A stretch of 55,105 nt of DNA, taken from CAZNXE01 sp964576465. Its GTDB lineage: Bacteria > Planctomycetota > Planctomycetia > Pirellulales > JAEUIK01. The DNA is taken from the NCBI GenBank assembly GCA_964576465.1, contig CAZNXE010000003.1, forward strand, positions 1 to 55,105, in the 5' to 3' direction. Positions 9,381 to 18,037 of this stretch are shown piece by piece (within the stretch, counting starts at the first letter, position 1; each line of letters starts with the position of its first letter). Under the pieces are notes generated by a model that had not been told where the DNA came from, did not search any database, and saw only the letters and a program-made list of their open reading frames with translations. Position numbers and translations under genes: made by a program.

Positions 9381-10634
9381 ATGCAGGCTGAAGTTGTTTC
9401 CATTGGCGACGAACTTACCAGCGGGCAGCGGCTCGATACGAATACTCAGTGGCTCAGCGAGCGGCTGGGCGAATTGGGCGTGCGTGTTGCCTACCACACC
9501 ACGGTTGCCGACGACATCGAAGCCAACGTACGTGTGTTTCGCCAAGCAGTCCAACGGGTCGACGTGGTGGTTGCCACCGGAGGTTTGGGCCCCACGGCCG
9601 ACGACCTGACGCGCGAGGCACTCGCGCAAGCGGCGGGCGTTGGGTTGGTGCTCGACGAATCGATCCTCGAACACATTCGTAATCTATTCGCCTTGTTCGG
9701 GCGCGACATGCCGGAACGAAATCGGGTGCAAGCGGAGTTTCCCGAAGGAAGTCTGCCCATCGCGAACCCCTCGGGCACGGCGCCGGGAATCGACATTCGC
9801 CTTCCGCGTGGCGACGGCGATACTTGCAGAGTCTTCGCACTGCCTGGTGTGCCGGCGGAAATGTACAAGATGTGGCACGAGACGGTTGCCGGAGAAATCT
9901 TGGCCGCCGGCGGCGGACTCCAAGTGATTCGCCACCGGCGGATCAAGTGTTTCGGGCTTGGCGAAAGCCATCTGGAAGAGAAGCTGCCCGATCTGATTCG
10001 TCGCGGACGCCAGCCATCGGTCGGCATTACGGTCAGCGGGGCGACGATCACGTTGCGCATTACGGCACAGGGGGAAAACGCCGAGGAATGTCTGCGGTCG
10101 ATGGAGCCGACCGTGGCCACCATTCATGAATGCCTGGGCGAGTTGGTATTCGGCGAGGGAGATGATGAACTTGCCGATGCCGTGAGCCGGATGTTGGTCG
10201 AACGAGACAAGACTTTGGCTACCGCGGAATGGGGCACCGGAGGCCTGATCGCCCATTGGCTCAACGAAGTCGCCGGCTCCAAAGCTTGCTTCCTGGGTGG
10301 TCTCGTTCCGCATACCGTTGAAGCGGCCCAGCGGATGCTCGATATCAGCCCCTCGATTCTCGAAGACAACCAACCGGTAAGCTCGCCCGTTGTCGAAGCG
10401 ATGGCCATCGGCTGTAAAAAAATCACGGGGGCCGATTTCGCTTTAGCGGTGAGCGAGATGCCGGAGTTCGATTTCTCCAAGAAGAAGTCGGCCCGTTTTA
10501 TCTTTGCGTTGGCAACCGCCGACACGGTGATCGTACGTTCGGCACCAATGCTTGGCGATCGATCGATCCACAAGATTCGCGCCGCCAAGCAGGCGCTCAA
10601 TTTGCTGCGATTGACCTTGATTCGCGAGGGTTGA
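9381..10634 (+). CDS. cinA: CinA-like protein (MoCF domain plus degenerate PncC-like domain)
   Basis: 417 residues. The N-terminal two-fifths is the MoCF/COG1058 domain: VSIGDELTSGQRLDTNTQWLSERL and VVATGGLGPTADDLTRE are its standard motifs. COG1058 enzymes have pyrophosphatase activity in NAD-cofactor salvage. The C-terminus aligns with the NMN-amidohydrolase (CinA/PncC) domain, but the usual AESCTGG reads AEWGTGG and the usual Tyr-x-n-x-x-Lys region reads VPHTVEAAQ, so deamidase activity may be lost. ATG 9381 is preferred over GTG 9369, which would nearly coincide with the inferred transcription start. It ends 2 nt before the stop of the convergent aminotransferase gene. Confidence 0.85.
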   Translation: MQAEVVSIGDELTSGQRLDTNTQWLSERLGELGVRVAYHTTVADDIEANVRVFRQAVQRVDVVVATGGLGPTADDLTREALAQAAGVGLVLDESILEHIRNLFALFGRDMPERNRVQAEFPEGSLPIANPSGTAPGIDIRLPRGDGDTCRVFALPGVPAEMYKMWHETVAGEILAAGGGLQVIRHRRIKCFGLGESHLEEKLPDLIRRGRQPSVGITVSGATITLRITAQGENAEECLRSMEPTVATIHECLGELVFGEGDDELADAVSRMLVERDKTLATAEWGTGGLIAHWLNEVAGSKACFLGGLVPHTVEAAQRMLDISPSILEDNQPVSSPVVEAMAIGCKKITGADFALAVSEMPEFDFSKKKSARFIFALATADTVIVRSAPMLGDRSIHKIRAAKQALNLLRLTLIREG

Positions 10635-10636
10635 GA

Positions 10637-12016
10637 TTAAGCGTCTATCTCGCCCTCGGCTTTCAACATTTTCAACGTCTTTTGAAACGCATCGACGGTG
10701 CGGTCGAGATCGTTGTCGGTGTGTACGCATGAAGTGGGGCCCCCGGGCCAAACGAAAATCTCCACACCGTGCAATAACATCCCCAACCGCAACTTCGTCT
10801 GGAGTTGCGGGCGTGGCTTCGCTTTCAACAGGCGTGCATCGTAGTCGCCCCGGTCAAGTTGCTCTCGGCTGATAGGTTCTGCCTGGGGATTGGTATAGAT
10901 GTGGAAGCCCGAGAACGTACCGTAAACGGTCCAGTTCGTCCCCGCTTGTTGGCAGACATCGTTTAGCGCATCTCGCAATCGCCCAGCATATTGAATTGCC
11001 GTGTCGCAGGCTTTGGTGCTGGAAACGATTTCTAATGCCTTGCTTCCCGCGGCTGCCGAAAGCGGATTGGCGTTGAAGGTGCCGTGATGGCTGATCTTCT
11101 CACGACCGCTGACTTCTGCCGCTCGATGGTCGAGCAGGTCCATGATTTCGCGGCTCCCGGCGACCGCCCCGCCCGGCAGCCCGCCGGCGAGGATCTTTGC
11201 CAGTGTTGTTAGATCGGGGGTGACGTCAAAGAATTCCTGCGCCCCGCCAGGGGAACAGCGAAAGCCGGTGATGACCTCGTCGAAAATCAACACGATTTCA
11301 CGCTGGGTCGTCATACGGCGCAATTCGACAAGAAACTCCTTGAGAAGCGGCAACTGTCCCCAACTAGCCCCCGTCGGTTCGATGATGACCGCCGCGATAT
11401 CATCTTGGTCGAGCACTTGCTCCGTGCCTTGGACATCGCCCGCGGGCGCGAGGCAGACGTTGTTGGCCACCTCGGTCAAGACGCCCGGCGTTGCCGTGCC
11501 GTCGAAGTGCGAGGCAACACCAAAGGCCATGTGATCGTGCCATCCATGGAAGTGCCCGATGAAACGCACCAGTTTCGATCGACCCGAGAAGGCCCGGGCC
11601 AATCGCAAAGCCAGCAACGTGGCTTCCGTACCGGAACTGGTAAAGCGAACCAATTTGGCCGACGGCACCATTTCACAGACAAGTTCAGCCCAACGATTTT
11701 CGAGTTCGTGACTGGAGCCGAAGTGAGTCCCGCGGAGAAGTTGTTGCTGGACCGCATCGATCACTTCCGGATGATTATGCCCCAGCAGCAGGGCTCCATG
11801 GCCACCGGAGTAGTCTACGTACTCGTTGCCGTCGACATCCCACTTGCGCGAACCCGACGCTCGCGACACGAAAATGCCGTGCGGTTCGATGTAACGACCA
11901 TCGTGCGTCACCCCTCCGGCGATACTGCGACGTGCGTCCGCGGCGAGTTTTGCCGAGGTGGGAGTTTTGTCGCAGAACGCTTGAACGATTGCCGAATTCG
12001 TCAGTGTTTCGACCAC
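10637..12016 (-). CDS. Class III PLP aminotransferase, glutamate-1-semialdehyde aminomutase-like
   Basis: 459 residues, fold-type I PLP enzyme. FTSSGTEATLLALRLAR binds the cofactor phosphate, FDEVITGFR carries the Asp contacting the pyridine nitrogen, and KILAGGLPGGAVAGSREIM has the Schiff-base Lys in a HemL-like context. HemL makes 5-aminolevulinate in the C5 haem route. This protein is closer to the broad 'aspartate aminotransferase family/GSA-like' group and lies next to no haem gene, so hemL is not asserted. GTG start at 12016 with AGAGAGG 5 nt upstream. It is 94 nt downstream of the glycosyltransferase gene on the same strand and may be cotranscribed with it. Confidence 0.85.
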   Translation of the reverse strand: MVETLTNSAIVQAFCDKTPTSAKLAADARRSIAGGVTHDGRYIEPHGIFVSRASGSRKWDVDGNEYVDYSGGHGALLLGHNHPEVIDAVQQQLLRGTHFGSSHELENRWAELVCEMVPSAKLVRFTSSGTEATLLALRLARAFSGRSKLVRFIGHFHGWHDHMAFGVASHFDGTATPGVLTEVANNVCLAPAGDVQGTEQVLDQDDIAAVIIEPTGASWGQLPLLKEFLVELRRMTTQREIVLIFDEVITGFRCSPGGAQEFFDVTPDLTTLAKILAGGLPGGAVAGSREIMDLLDHRAAEVSGREKISHHGTFNANPLSAAAGSKALEIVSSTKACDTAIQYAGRLRDALNDVCQQAGTNWTVYGTFSGFHIYTNPQAEPISREQLDRGDYDARLLKAKPRPQLQTKLRLGMLLHGVEIFVWPGGPTSCVHTDNDLDRTVDAFQKTLKMLKAEGEIDA

Positions 12017-12110
12017 GCGAGCCTCTCTCGTTCTGTTGAAACGATCTTGAAGAACAGCAGAAAGTCTAGCAGACTCTGCCGGGTGCCCGAAGCCGGGCGA
12101 TGGCAGCGTT

Positions 12111-13241
12111 TCAACCGGCTTCGGCGATCACGGTCTTGTATTGGGCGGCCAACTTTCCGGCAGCCCGTTGAATCGCGAATTGTTTGACGGCCCGCGCTCG
12201 TCCAGCCGACGAAAGCCGCGCGTGAAGCGAGCGATCATTGAGCAATCGCCCCCACGAGGAAGCGAATCCTTCGACGTCATCGGCAGCCACCAGCAAGCCA
12301 CCTTCGTTCTCCGTGGGAAATATCTCTCGCGTACCGCCAACGTCCGTAGCCACCACGGGCAAGCCACATGCCGCGGCTTCTAGCAGCACTCGCCCAAGCG
12401 GTTCTTGCCGGGCCGCATGCACCAGCGCGTGTAACTCTGGCAGCAGATGGGCAACGTCGTCGCACTCACCGAGAAAATGTACGCGCCCGGATAGGTCACC
12501 CTTGGTGGCGCGGTGGTGCAGATCTTCCTCAAACCGCCTCGCTTCGTCTTTTTGAGAATGCCGTCGCCCGACGATCAACAAATGGGCTGCGGCGTGCTTG
12601 TCGGTAATCCGCGCGAAGGCCTCCAGGAGAACATTCTGGCCCTTACGTAGCCCGATCTGGCCGATGGAACCAAACAAAACCGCGCGGTCGGAGAGACCCA
12701 ACTGCTTGTGTAGAAAACCAGATGGTGTGCGAGGTTGAAACGCGTCGAGATCGATTCCGTTGTAGATGACATGTGTATTCGCGTCGTCCAATCCTTGTGC
12801 AACGTGAAAAGCGTGAACTGCCTGAGAGACAGCCAGCAATCGCGTGTGTCTGTTCAAGTCGGTCACGGCCTGTCGGCTAAGTCGAAGGATATCACGCAAG
12901 TGGGCGATACTTGGCAGATGGATCCCTGCGACTACCGGCCCGGACAACCGCCCCATGCTAAGGCTGTTGGCATGAACAAGATCAAGCTTTTGACTGCTCA
13001 AGAGGTCGGTGAGTTCGTGACGAAGCTCATCGCCATCACGACGACGTCCGGAGGGGTCGCGAACGTCGAAGGGGATATGTTCGACGCCCCCGGATTGAAG
13101 TGACGCCCGCAGGGGGCCACTCGTTGGGGCGATCGCCAGGGGATCGAAGCCGGCTTCGCGCACTCCGTCGAGTGTGGCTAGTAACGATCGCTCGGCGCCG
13201 TTGAGTTCGCCAAACTCAAACAACCAACCTACTCGGGCCAT
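12111..13241 (-). CDS. GT4-family glycosyltransferase
   Basis: About 376 residues with two Rossmann-like halves. The N-terminal FGELNGAERSLLATLDGV and the middle GSIGQIGLRKGQNVLLEAF (donor-binding region) are typical of GT-B retaining enzymes. The C-terminal HAARQEPLGRVLLEAAACGLPVVATDVGGTREIF contains the E-x7-E nucleotide-sugar motif of GT4. Acceptor and donor sugars cannot be told. The start at ATG 13241 (MARVGWLFEFG) is preferred over the TTG three codons upstream. The gene begins only 27 nt after dapA ends on the same strand, so the two are probably cotranscribed despite unrelated functions. Confidence 0.86.
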   Translation of the reverse strand: MARVGWLFEFGELNGAERSLLATLDGVREAGFDPLAIAPTSGPLRASLQSGGVEHIPFDVRDPSGRRRDGDELRHELTDLLSSQKLDLVHANSLSMGRLSGPVVAGIHLPSIAHLRDILRLSRQAVTDLNRHTRLLAVSQAVHAFHVAQGLDDANTHVIYNGIDLDAFQPRTPSGFLHKQLGLSDRAVLFGSIGQIGLRKGQNVLLEAFARITDKHAAAHLLIVGRRHSQKDEARRFEEDLHHRATKGDLSGRVHFLGECDDVAHLLPELHALVHAARQEPLGRVLLEAAACGLPVVATDVGGTREIFPTENEGGLLVAADDVEGFASSWGRLLNDRSLHARLSSAGRARAVKQFAIQRAAGKLAAQYKTVIAEAG

Positions 13242-13268
13242 CTGTGGCAACCCATCACGGTGTTGTGG

Positions 13269-14156
13269 CTACAGCAATCCGTAGGCAGTCAGTGTTCGCC
13301 GCAGCTTGGCCTCGTCGGCCTCGCTTAGGGGAGTCATCGGCATTCGCAACTCACCCGTGTCGCGGCCCAACATGCGCATGGCAGCCTTGATCGGAATGGG
13401 GTTGGTGGACAATCCCAACATGTCGCGACACAGCGGGAATAGTTTTTGATGCAGACCTTGTGCTTTGGTCAAGTCGTCCGAATCCAACGCGCGACATAGG
13501 GCCAGCATGTCGCCTGGGACAATATTGCCAACCACCGAAACCACGCCCCGGCCGCCCAATGCCATCAGGGGCAACGTCAAGCTGTCGTCGCCGCTGAGTA
13601 CGGTCAGATCGGTCTCGCAAATGATTCGAGACGCTTGGTCCATTAGTCCAGCCGCTTCCTTCACCATCGCGATGCCGGAGATTTCGGCCAAACGGCAAAT
13701 AGTTTCCGGCTCGATATTCTTACCCGTTCGCCCTGGAATGTTGTAGACACAGATCGGAATATCGACCGCCTCGGCCAGGGCTTTGAAGTGTTGGTACAGA
13801 CCTTCTTGTGTGGGCTTGTTGTAATACGGAGCGACCACCAGCGCGGCGTCGGCTCCCTCTCGGGCAGCCCACTTGGTTAGTCGCAATGCTTCGGCAGTGC
13901 TGTTACTGCCGGTGCCGGCCATGACCTTGATTCTTCCCGCGGCTGTCTGAACCACCGACGAGATGACCCGTTCGTGTTCTTCGTGCGACAGCGTGGGCGA
14001 TTCGCCGGTGGTTCCACACGGACACAAACAGCCCGTTCCCGCGGCGATTTGAAATTCGACCTGCGTTTTCAACGCATCGTAGTCCACCGCACCGTCGGCA
14101 AAGGGGGTGGTGATGGCTACTGAAAGACCGGCGAATGCCTCAGCCCGAGTCGTCAT
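13269..14156 (-). CDS. dapA: 4-hydroxy-tetrahydrodipicolinate synthase
   Basis: 295-residue class I aldolase condensing pyruvate with aspartate semialdehyde, the first committed step to diaminopimelate and lysine. PCGTTGESPTLSHEEH carries the Thr-Thr of the proton relay, VYNIPGRTGKNI the catalytic Tyr and substrate-binding Arg, and IAMVKEAAG the Schiff-base Lys. Length and motifs fit DapA; closely related N-acetylneuraminate lyases lack this combination. The product diaminopimelate would serve the peptidoglycan route represented by murB and ddl at the window start, though the genes are not adjacent. Followed closely by the glycosyltransferase gene. Confidence 0.93.
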   Translation of the reverse strand: MTTRAEAFAGLSVAITTPFADGAVDYDALKTQVEFQIAAGTGCLCPCGTTGESPTLSHEEHERVISSVVQTAAGRIKVMAGTGSNSTAEALRLTKWAAREGADAALVVAPYYNKPTQEGLYQHFKALAEAVDIPICVYNIPGRTGKNIEPETICRLAEISGIAMVKEAAGLMDQASRIICETDLTVLSGDDSLTLPLMALGGRGVVSVVGNIVPGDMLALCRALDSDDLTKAQGLHQKLFPLCRDMLGLSTNPIPIKAAMRMLGRDTGELRMPMTPLSEADEAKLRRTLTAYGLL

Positions 14157-14330
14157 TGTAATTCTCCGTCGACCAAATTCCGTTTGTTGCCACGCATTCC
14201 GTGGTGGCCGTCATGTTCACAATCGTCGCTGGGGATTCGTTCGGACAGTTTTCTATCCCGGTGCGAATCCATTCTGCCAGCGAGGGCGCATCATAGCGCT
14301 ACCCCACCCGCTGTGTAAAGCGGCAGACCG

Positions 14331-15044
14331 CTATGCCATGAGCTGTTTCATCTCTCGAACGGCCTCACGAAAGCCAACCATGATCGATCTCGCGATGATG
14401 CTGTGTCCGATATTCAACTCGCACATGTCGGGCAAATGCGCCACGGGAATAACATTTCGATAGGTCAGACCGTGACCGGCGTGGAGGGTTAGTTCCGCAC
14501 GACGGGCGGTTGCCCCGGCGAGTGACAACGTCTGTAGCTGTCGCTGCTGCGAATCACTGTCGGCAGCTAACGCGAATTGGCCCGTGTGTAGTTCCACGGC
14601 GTCTGCCCCAATGTCGGCAGTCGCATCAATCTGTTCGGGGTCGGGGTCGACAAACAGGCTGACTTCGATCCCCGCATCTTTCAGGCGCGAAACCGCATCC
14701 TTAATGCGATCGCGATGGACCAGCACATCGAGCCCTCCTTCGGTCGTCACCTCTTCGCGTCGTTCGGGAACCAACGTGCATTGGGCCGGCTTGTAGCGAC
14801 ATGCAAGTTCCAACACGTCGTCATCGCACGCGATTTCCAGATTGAGCTTCACGGTCGCCGTCTCGCTCAGAACACGCAAGTCGCGCTCTTGAACATGACG
14901 CCGGTCTTCCCGAACATGCAGCGTAATGCCGTCGGCACCGCCGAGTTCTGCCAATGTGGCGGCCCACACCGGATCAGGTTCGTTCGTTCCCCGCGCTTGC
15001 CGCACGGTTGCTACATGATCGATATTCACATTCAGACGTGCCAT
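14331..15044 (-). CDS. pdxJ: Pyridoxine 5'-phosphate synthase
   Basis: 237-residue TIM-barrel enzyme that closes the pyridine ring from 1-deoxyxylulose 5-phosphate and 3-amino-2-oxopropyl phosphate in the DXP-dependent vitamin B6 route. The N-terminal RLNVNIDHVATVRQARGT is the family hallmark. HVREDRRHVQERD, CTLVPERREEVTTEGGLD, ELHTGQFAL and LHAGHGLTYRNV follow in the expected order. Length is standard and the ATG start is followed at once by the first beta strand. It is 174 nt upstream of dapA on the same strand and may share a transcript. B6 supply is relevant to the PLP aminotransferase in the same minus-strand run, a loose link only. Confidence 0.95.
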   Translation of the reverse strand: MARLNVNIDHVATVRQARGTNEPDPVWAATLAELGGADGITLHVREDRRHVQERDLRVLSETATVKLNLEIACDDDVLELACRYKPAQCTLVPERREEVTTEGGLDVLVHRDRIKDAVSRLKDAGIEVSLFVDPDPEQIDATADIGADAVELHTGQFALAADSDSQQRQLQTLSLAGATARRAELTLHAGHGLTYRNVIPVAHLPDMCELNIGHSIIARSIMVGFREAVREMKQLMA

Positions 15045-15254
15045 CGGGCGTTGGCCTCCGCCGGGGTTAGATGCCCTCGAAATTCAATTCGCCGGTGCTT
15101 GGATCATGCCATCTACGAGGGGATTTGAGAAGCGCCCAGCAGTCCAGCTTTTTGACATTCTCGACCTCATGGCATCGTCAGCACGACAGCAAAGGGCGGG
15201 CGTAGGTTCGCGGTTTCAACGCTTCGGAGCGGAAAGAAGCCGGTTGCCTGCATG

Positions 15255-16001
15255 TCACTGTTCGCGATCGATCAACAGCCGTTCTCGGGAATACTCGCGG
15301 TATCGGTCGATGTGTTGGTCGCCGTTGGTGTCATCTTCCAGGATAATGTGTCCTGTGTCGGGATCGAATCGCAGGCGTCGGGAGAAGCCGCCGGGGCGTG
15401 GCAAGGACTCGAGCGGCTCGTTCAGTTCCCCCAGTGCTTCCCAAAGCTTGTTTTCGGGGGGAGTTTCGTTGGCGGGTTTTGAAGTCAATGCCCAAAAGGT
15501 CAACCCTCCCGCGAGCATGACGAGCACCACGGGTACCCACAGCTTTGCCGGATCGAGTCCAAGTTCAGCTTCATCGCGGTCGAGAGCCGGATCGAACTGC
15601 GGTGTTGTGCGTTCCTCCGACTGTGCAGCTTCAGAGGTTTCGGGCTCATCGGTCCCCAATTGACCTTGCATCAATTCAGCTGCTCTTGTGGAGTCTTCCT
15701 TGTCGACCGAAAGAATGTAGTGGCGATTCCACTGCCCCTGAGCGGCGTTGAACTCGTCGACCTCCCGGACCGCCATCTCGATGTGGTTGTCTGCGAGCAT
15801 TTCCTCGAAGAAGCCAAGTTCCGCCATGTTGGTGAACCGCGCGATTGGAACCTTCGATGAATTCACCTCGGCGGAATCACTCTCTCCGAGAGGGTCCGCG
15901 GACCCGCAATGAGGGCAGAGCGCCGCCTTTGGCTCCGACGCTCCCGGCAGCCCTTCGGCGAATGCTTCAAATTCGGTTCCACAGTGACGGCAACGATTCA
16001 T
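15255..16001 (-). CDS. Zinc-ribbon, DUF2007-like membrane protein
   Basis: 248 residues, function unknown. The N-terminus is a zinc ribbon: CRHC at residues 4-7 pairs with CPHC at about 29-32. The middle (about residues 50-110, FTNMAELGFFEEMLADNHIEM and NRHYILSVDKED) resembles the DUF2007 'putative signal-transducing' fold. An acidic linker leads to one TM helix (about 150-172) and a C-terminal domain with DPDTGHIILEDDTNGDQHIDRYREY, an acidic Asp/Asn-rich stretch that could bind calcium. This layout recurs in planctomycete hypothetical proteins. Divergent from the small gene at 16355. Confidence 0.7.
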   Translation of the reverse strand: MNRCRHCGTEFEAFAEGLPGASEPKAALCPHCGSADPLGESDSAEVNSSKVPIARFTNMAELGFFEEMLADNHIEMAVREVDEFNAAQGQWNRHYILSVDKEDSTRAAELMQGQLGTDEPETSEAAQSEERTTPQFDPALDRDEAELGLDPAKLWVPVVLVMLAGGLTFWALTSKPANETPPENKLWEALGELNEPLESLPRPGGFSRRLRFDPDTGHIILEDDTNGDQHIDRYREYSRERLLIDREQ

Positions 16002-16354
16002 CTTGATGGGCTAGTCTCGTTCGTTCTTCGGATATCCGTCATCTCACGATCTCTCCCATATTCAGGCTTCGAGAGATCCTGTGTAAGATGCAAGTCCTTT
16101 TTTAGTATGGCTTTACAGCTATTTTACGAAGTGCCAATAATTGAGCTAAACTTTTGGTGACCACAGGTCGACAGGCGACAGCGGGCTCCTCATGGCTCGC
16201 CGTGGCTTGGGTCACTTTTCACCACATCTTATCTGAAATCACGACCGACCGCCCGTTTGATATCCCGCGCATTCAGTGCAGGGTAGGGCCCTTGCTGTCA
16301 GCACCGTTTTGCAACTTTGATTCCACACCACGATTTGAGACGGGAAGAGACATC
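16002..16354. other. Intergenic region between divergent genes
   Basis: 353 nt, locally AT-rich around 16095-16160 (including a run of six T at 16099-16104). Presumably it holds both divergent promoters, but no -35/-10 pair can be assigned with confidence. No gene or repeat is seen. Confidence 0.5.
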
Positions 16355-16690
16355 ATGAAATGCCAAGAATTGGCCGAGCGTATCCAAGAGATGCAACCCG
16401 AAGCGATGCCGCGCGATGTCGCCAGACTTTGTCTGTTGTTGACGAACTACATCGACGACATCGACCATCTCAGCGAAGAGGAGGAACTGACGCAAGCCTG
16501 GCAGGAAATGGGGATTCGTCTACAGGCAGCCACCGACCAACATGCCGCGATGACCGAAGAGCTTGAAGCTTTGGCCAGCTCCGATCCAACCAAGTTCTCG
16601 AAAGATCAAATCTGGATTCTCATTCGGGCCATCAAAGTGCAAAGTCAGGTCCTGCAGCTATACGTGGGTCAAGCGGTGCTTGATGTCTAA
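16355..16690 (+). CDS. Small all-helical protein of unknown function
   Basis: 111 residues, acidic and predicted wholly alpha-helical (IQEMQPEAMPRDVARLCLLLTNYIDDIDHLSEEEEL and a long second helix to the C-terminus). No signal peptide or TM segment. ATG 16355 is preferred because GGGAAGAGA lies 5-13 nt upstream and the upstream extension has no coding character. Composition fits a real gene. The fold could be an adaptor or interaction module, but nothing here identifies a partner. It is convergent with the ImmA-like gene. Confidence 0.6.
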   Translation: MKCQELAERIQEMQPEAMPRDVARLCLLLTNYIDDIDHLSEEEELTQAWQEMGIRLQAATDQHAAMTEELEALASSDPTKFSKDQIWILIRAIKVQSQVLQLYVGQAVLDV

Positions 16691-16780
16691 TCGAGAGCAC
16701 TCAGAGAAGAGCATGTCAAAGCATTGCTGTTGACCATAAACGGTTGCCGCGTGGTAGTGTGACGATTCGTTAGAACCTTG

Positions 16781-17560
16781 CTACCACGCGAGTGAATACT
16801 CAGGTCTGTTCTCGGGATGGTCGCAAAACGACTCGGCCGAAGTTCGGAGGATTTCTCGCTTCCAATTCGTCTCGTGAACGGGCCACGCCCTAATTTCCGA
16901 CAGCGCGAAGCCGATATGGTGTGGGAGGCCATGCCGATGGGCTTGCTGCCAACATTCTTGCTCCAGGCGAGTTGGCGGGGGAACACGCCCTGTTACGTTG
17001 CTGCGACGCATTGAAAGCTGGCCCTGATCGAAGATGCTGATGATGACTCTTGGGCCGCAGTCCAGCATTCGGCGAGCAATCAGCTCGTGGCTTGCCGTCT
17101 CGTACCGCGATTTCAAATGGAACAAGTCCCAGCCGCATGCTGCTGCGTCGGCGGCAAACCACGTTTGCGGTAACAGCAATCGCCCGGCGAGCAAGTTCGC
17201 TACGTGTTCTCGCGTGTGGGGTGGCGCTTCTAGGGGATCGACTCCTAGAATCCGAAACACACGATGAGCCCAACGCTCGCCGATCTCGTGAGCCACGGCC
17301 CACTGCCGACGCTCACGACGCGGCTCAGGGCGTAGGAATATCGTCCCACCCCCCGACTCTGAACAACGCGGCCCTCCGCTAAGCTGAACGAATCGGGCCC
17401 GCCCGGGCTGTTCGCGATCGTGAACCACATCGATCCCCAACGTTGCCGCCACGGTAAATGCGTTCACAGGCGGCTGAAAGACTCTTGCGTCGGACAACAC
17501 CGCGGTCGAAACGTCTTCCAGCGCCGCGTCGAGGTCGTGTTTTGTGATCTCAGGCAACAT
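16781..17560 (-). CDS. ImmA/IrrE-like putative metallopeptidase with variant active site
   Basis: 259 residues. The central part follows the ImmA/IrrE (COG2856) plan: a strand region VNAFTVAATLGIDVVHD, GTIFLRP, then RRQWAVAHEIGERWAHRV and REHVANLLAGRLLLPQTWF, which matches 'E..AN.FAA.LLMP'. The metal motif reads HEIGE instead of HEIGH, so the third zinc ligand is Glu or is supplied elsewhere (a His lies four residues on). Family members cleave or inactivate XRE-type repressors, as in ICEBs1 or the DdrO/IrrE radiation response. No such repressor gene is adjacent. Its promoter region carries a perfect palindrome, described separately. The C-terminal ~90 residues are unassigned. Confidence 0.68.
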   Translation of the reverse strand: MLPEITKHDLDAALEDVSTAVLSDARVFQPPVNAFTVAATLGIDVVHDREQPGRARFVQLSGGPRCSESGGGTIFLRPEPRRERRQWAVAHEIGERWAHRVFRILGVDPLEAPPHTREHVANLLAGRLLLPQTWFAADAAACGWDLFHLKSRYETASHELIARRMLDCGPRVIISIFDQGQLSMRRSNVTGRVPPPTRLEQECWQQAHRHGLPHHIGFALSEIRAWPVHETNWKREILRTSAESFCDHPENRPEYSLAW

Positions 17561-17588
17561 GCGTCCCAGCCGCCTCGGATAAGTAATG

Positions 17589-17629
17589 TGTACATATGTA
17601 CACTATGACATCCGTCCCGAGCTGTCAAT
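17589..17629 (-). promoter_or_regulatory. Promoter with overlapping palindromic operator for the ImmA-like gene
   Basis: On the minus strand a perfect -35 TTGACA (17629-17624) is 17 nt from a weak -10 TAGTGT (17606-17601). The -10 is overlapped by the perfect 16-bp palindrome GTGTACATATGTACAC (17589-17604). The gene starts at 17560, giving a leader of about 35 nt. A dimeric repressor or activator bound there would control transcription. Confidence 0.6.
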
Positions 17630-18037
17630 GATCCCAACTGAAATGTTTGAGCGATTTCGTTGGCTGCGGAATGTCTTGCCCAAGACTGTTCCGCGGAGGT
17701 TGCGGCGGCACGTCCCGGCTTCGTATCGAATGAATCTTGTTTCGTCACCGAATAGATCGTGCCCGCGCGTTTGCATTGCGAAGGGCCATGTCAGAGGCCA
17801 CTGATCGGAACCGTGGCGACCTAAACACTTCAGGCATCAGTTGGCCAACCGCATCCTTTTGCATGTGGCATTACGATCGATTCCCCTCGGAGAACCCCCG
17901 GGTCACCATGGTCGTCATCGCGATGCCCGGCGGTCTACACTCGTCAATCTGTACTACATGCGATACGATTCGAGGGTGCGATTCTTTCCGGACCTTGGCC
18001 GTTCGGGCACAATCGCCGGCGAACGAGTTTCCTTTTC
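17630..18037. other. Intergenic region upstream of rimO
   Basis: About 400 nt with no supported gene, RNA or repeat. It must contain the rimO promoter, but no clear -35/-10 pair was found. Confidence 0.4.

Noticed and set aside
10637..12016. Naming the aminotransferase hemL
   Set aside because: The motifs fit the wider GSA-like class III group, and no haem-pathway neighbour supports the specific function.
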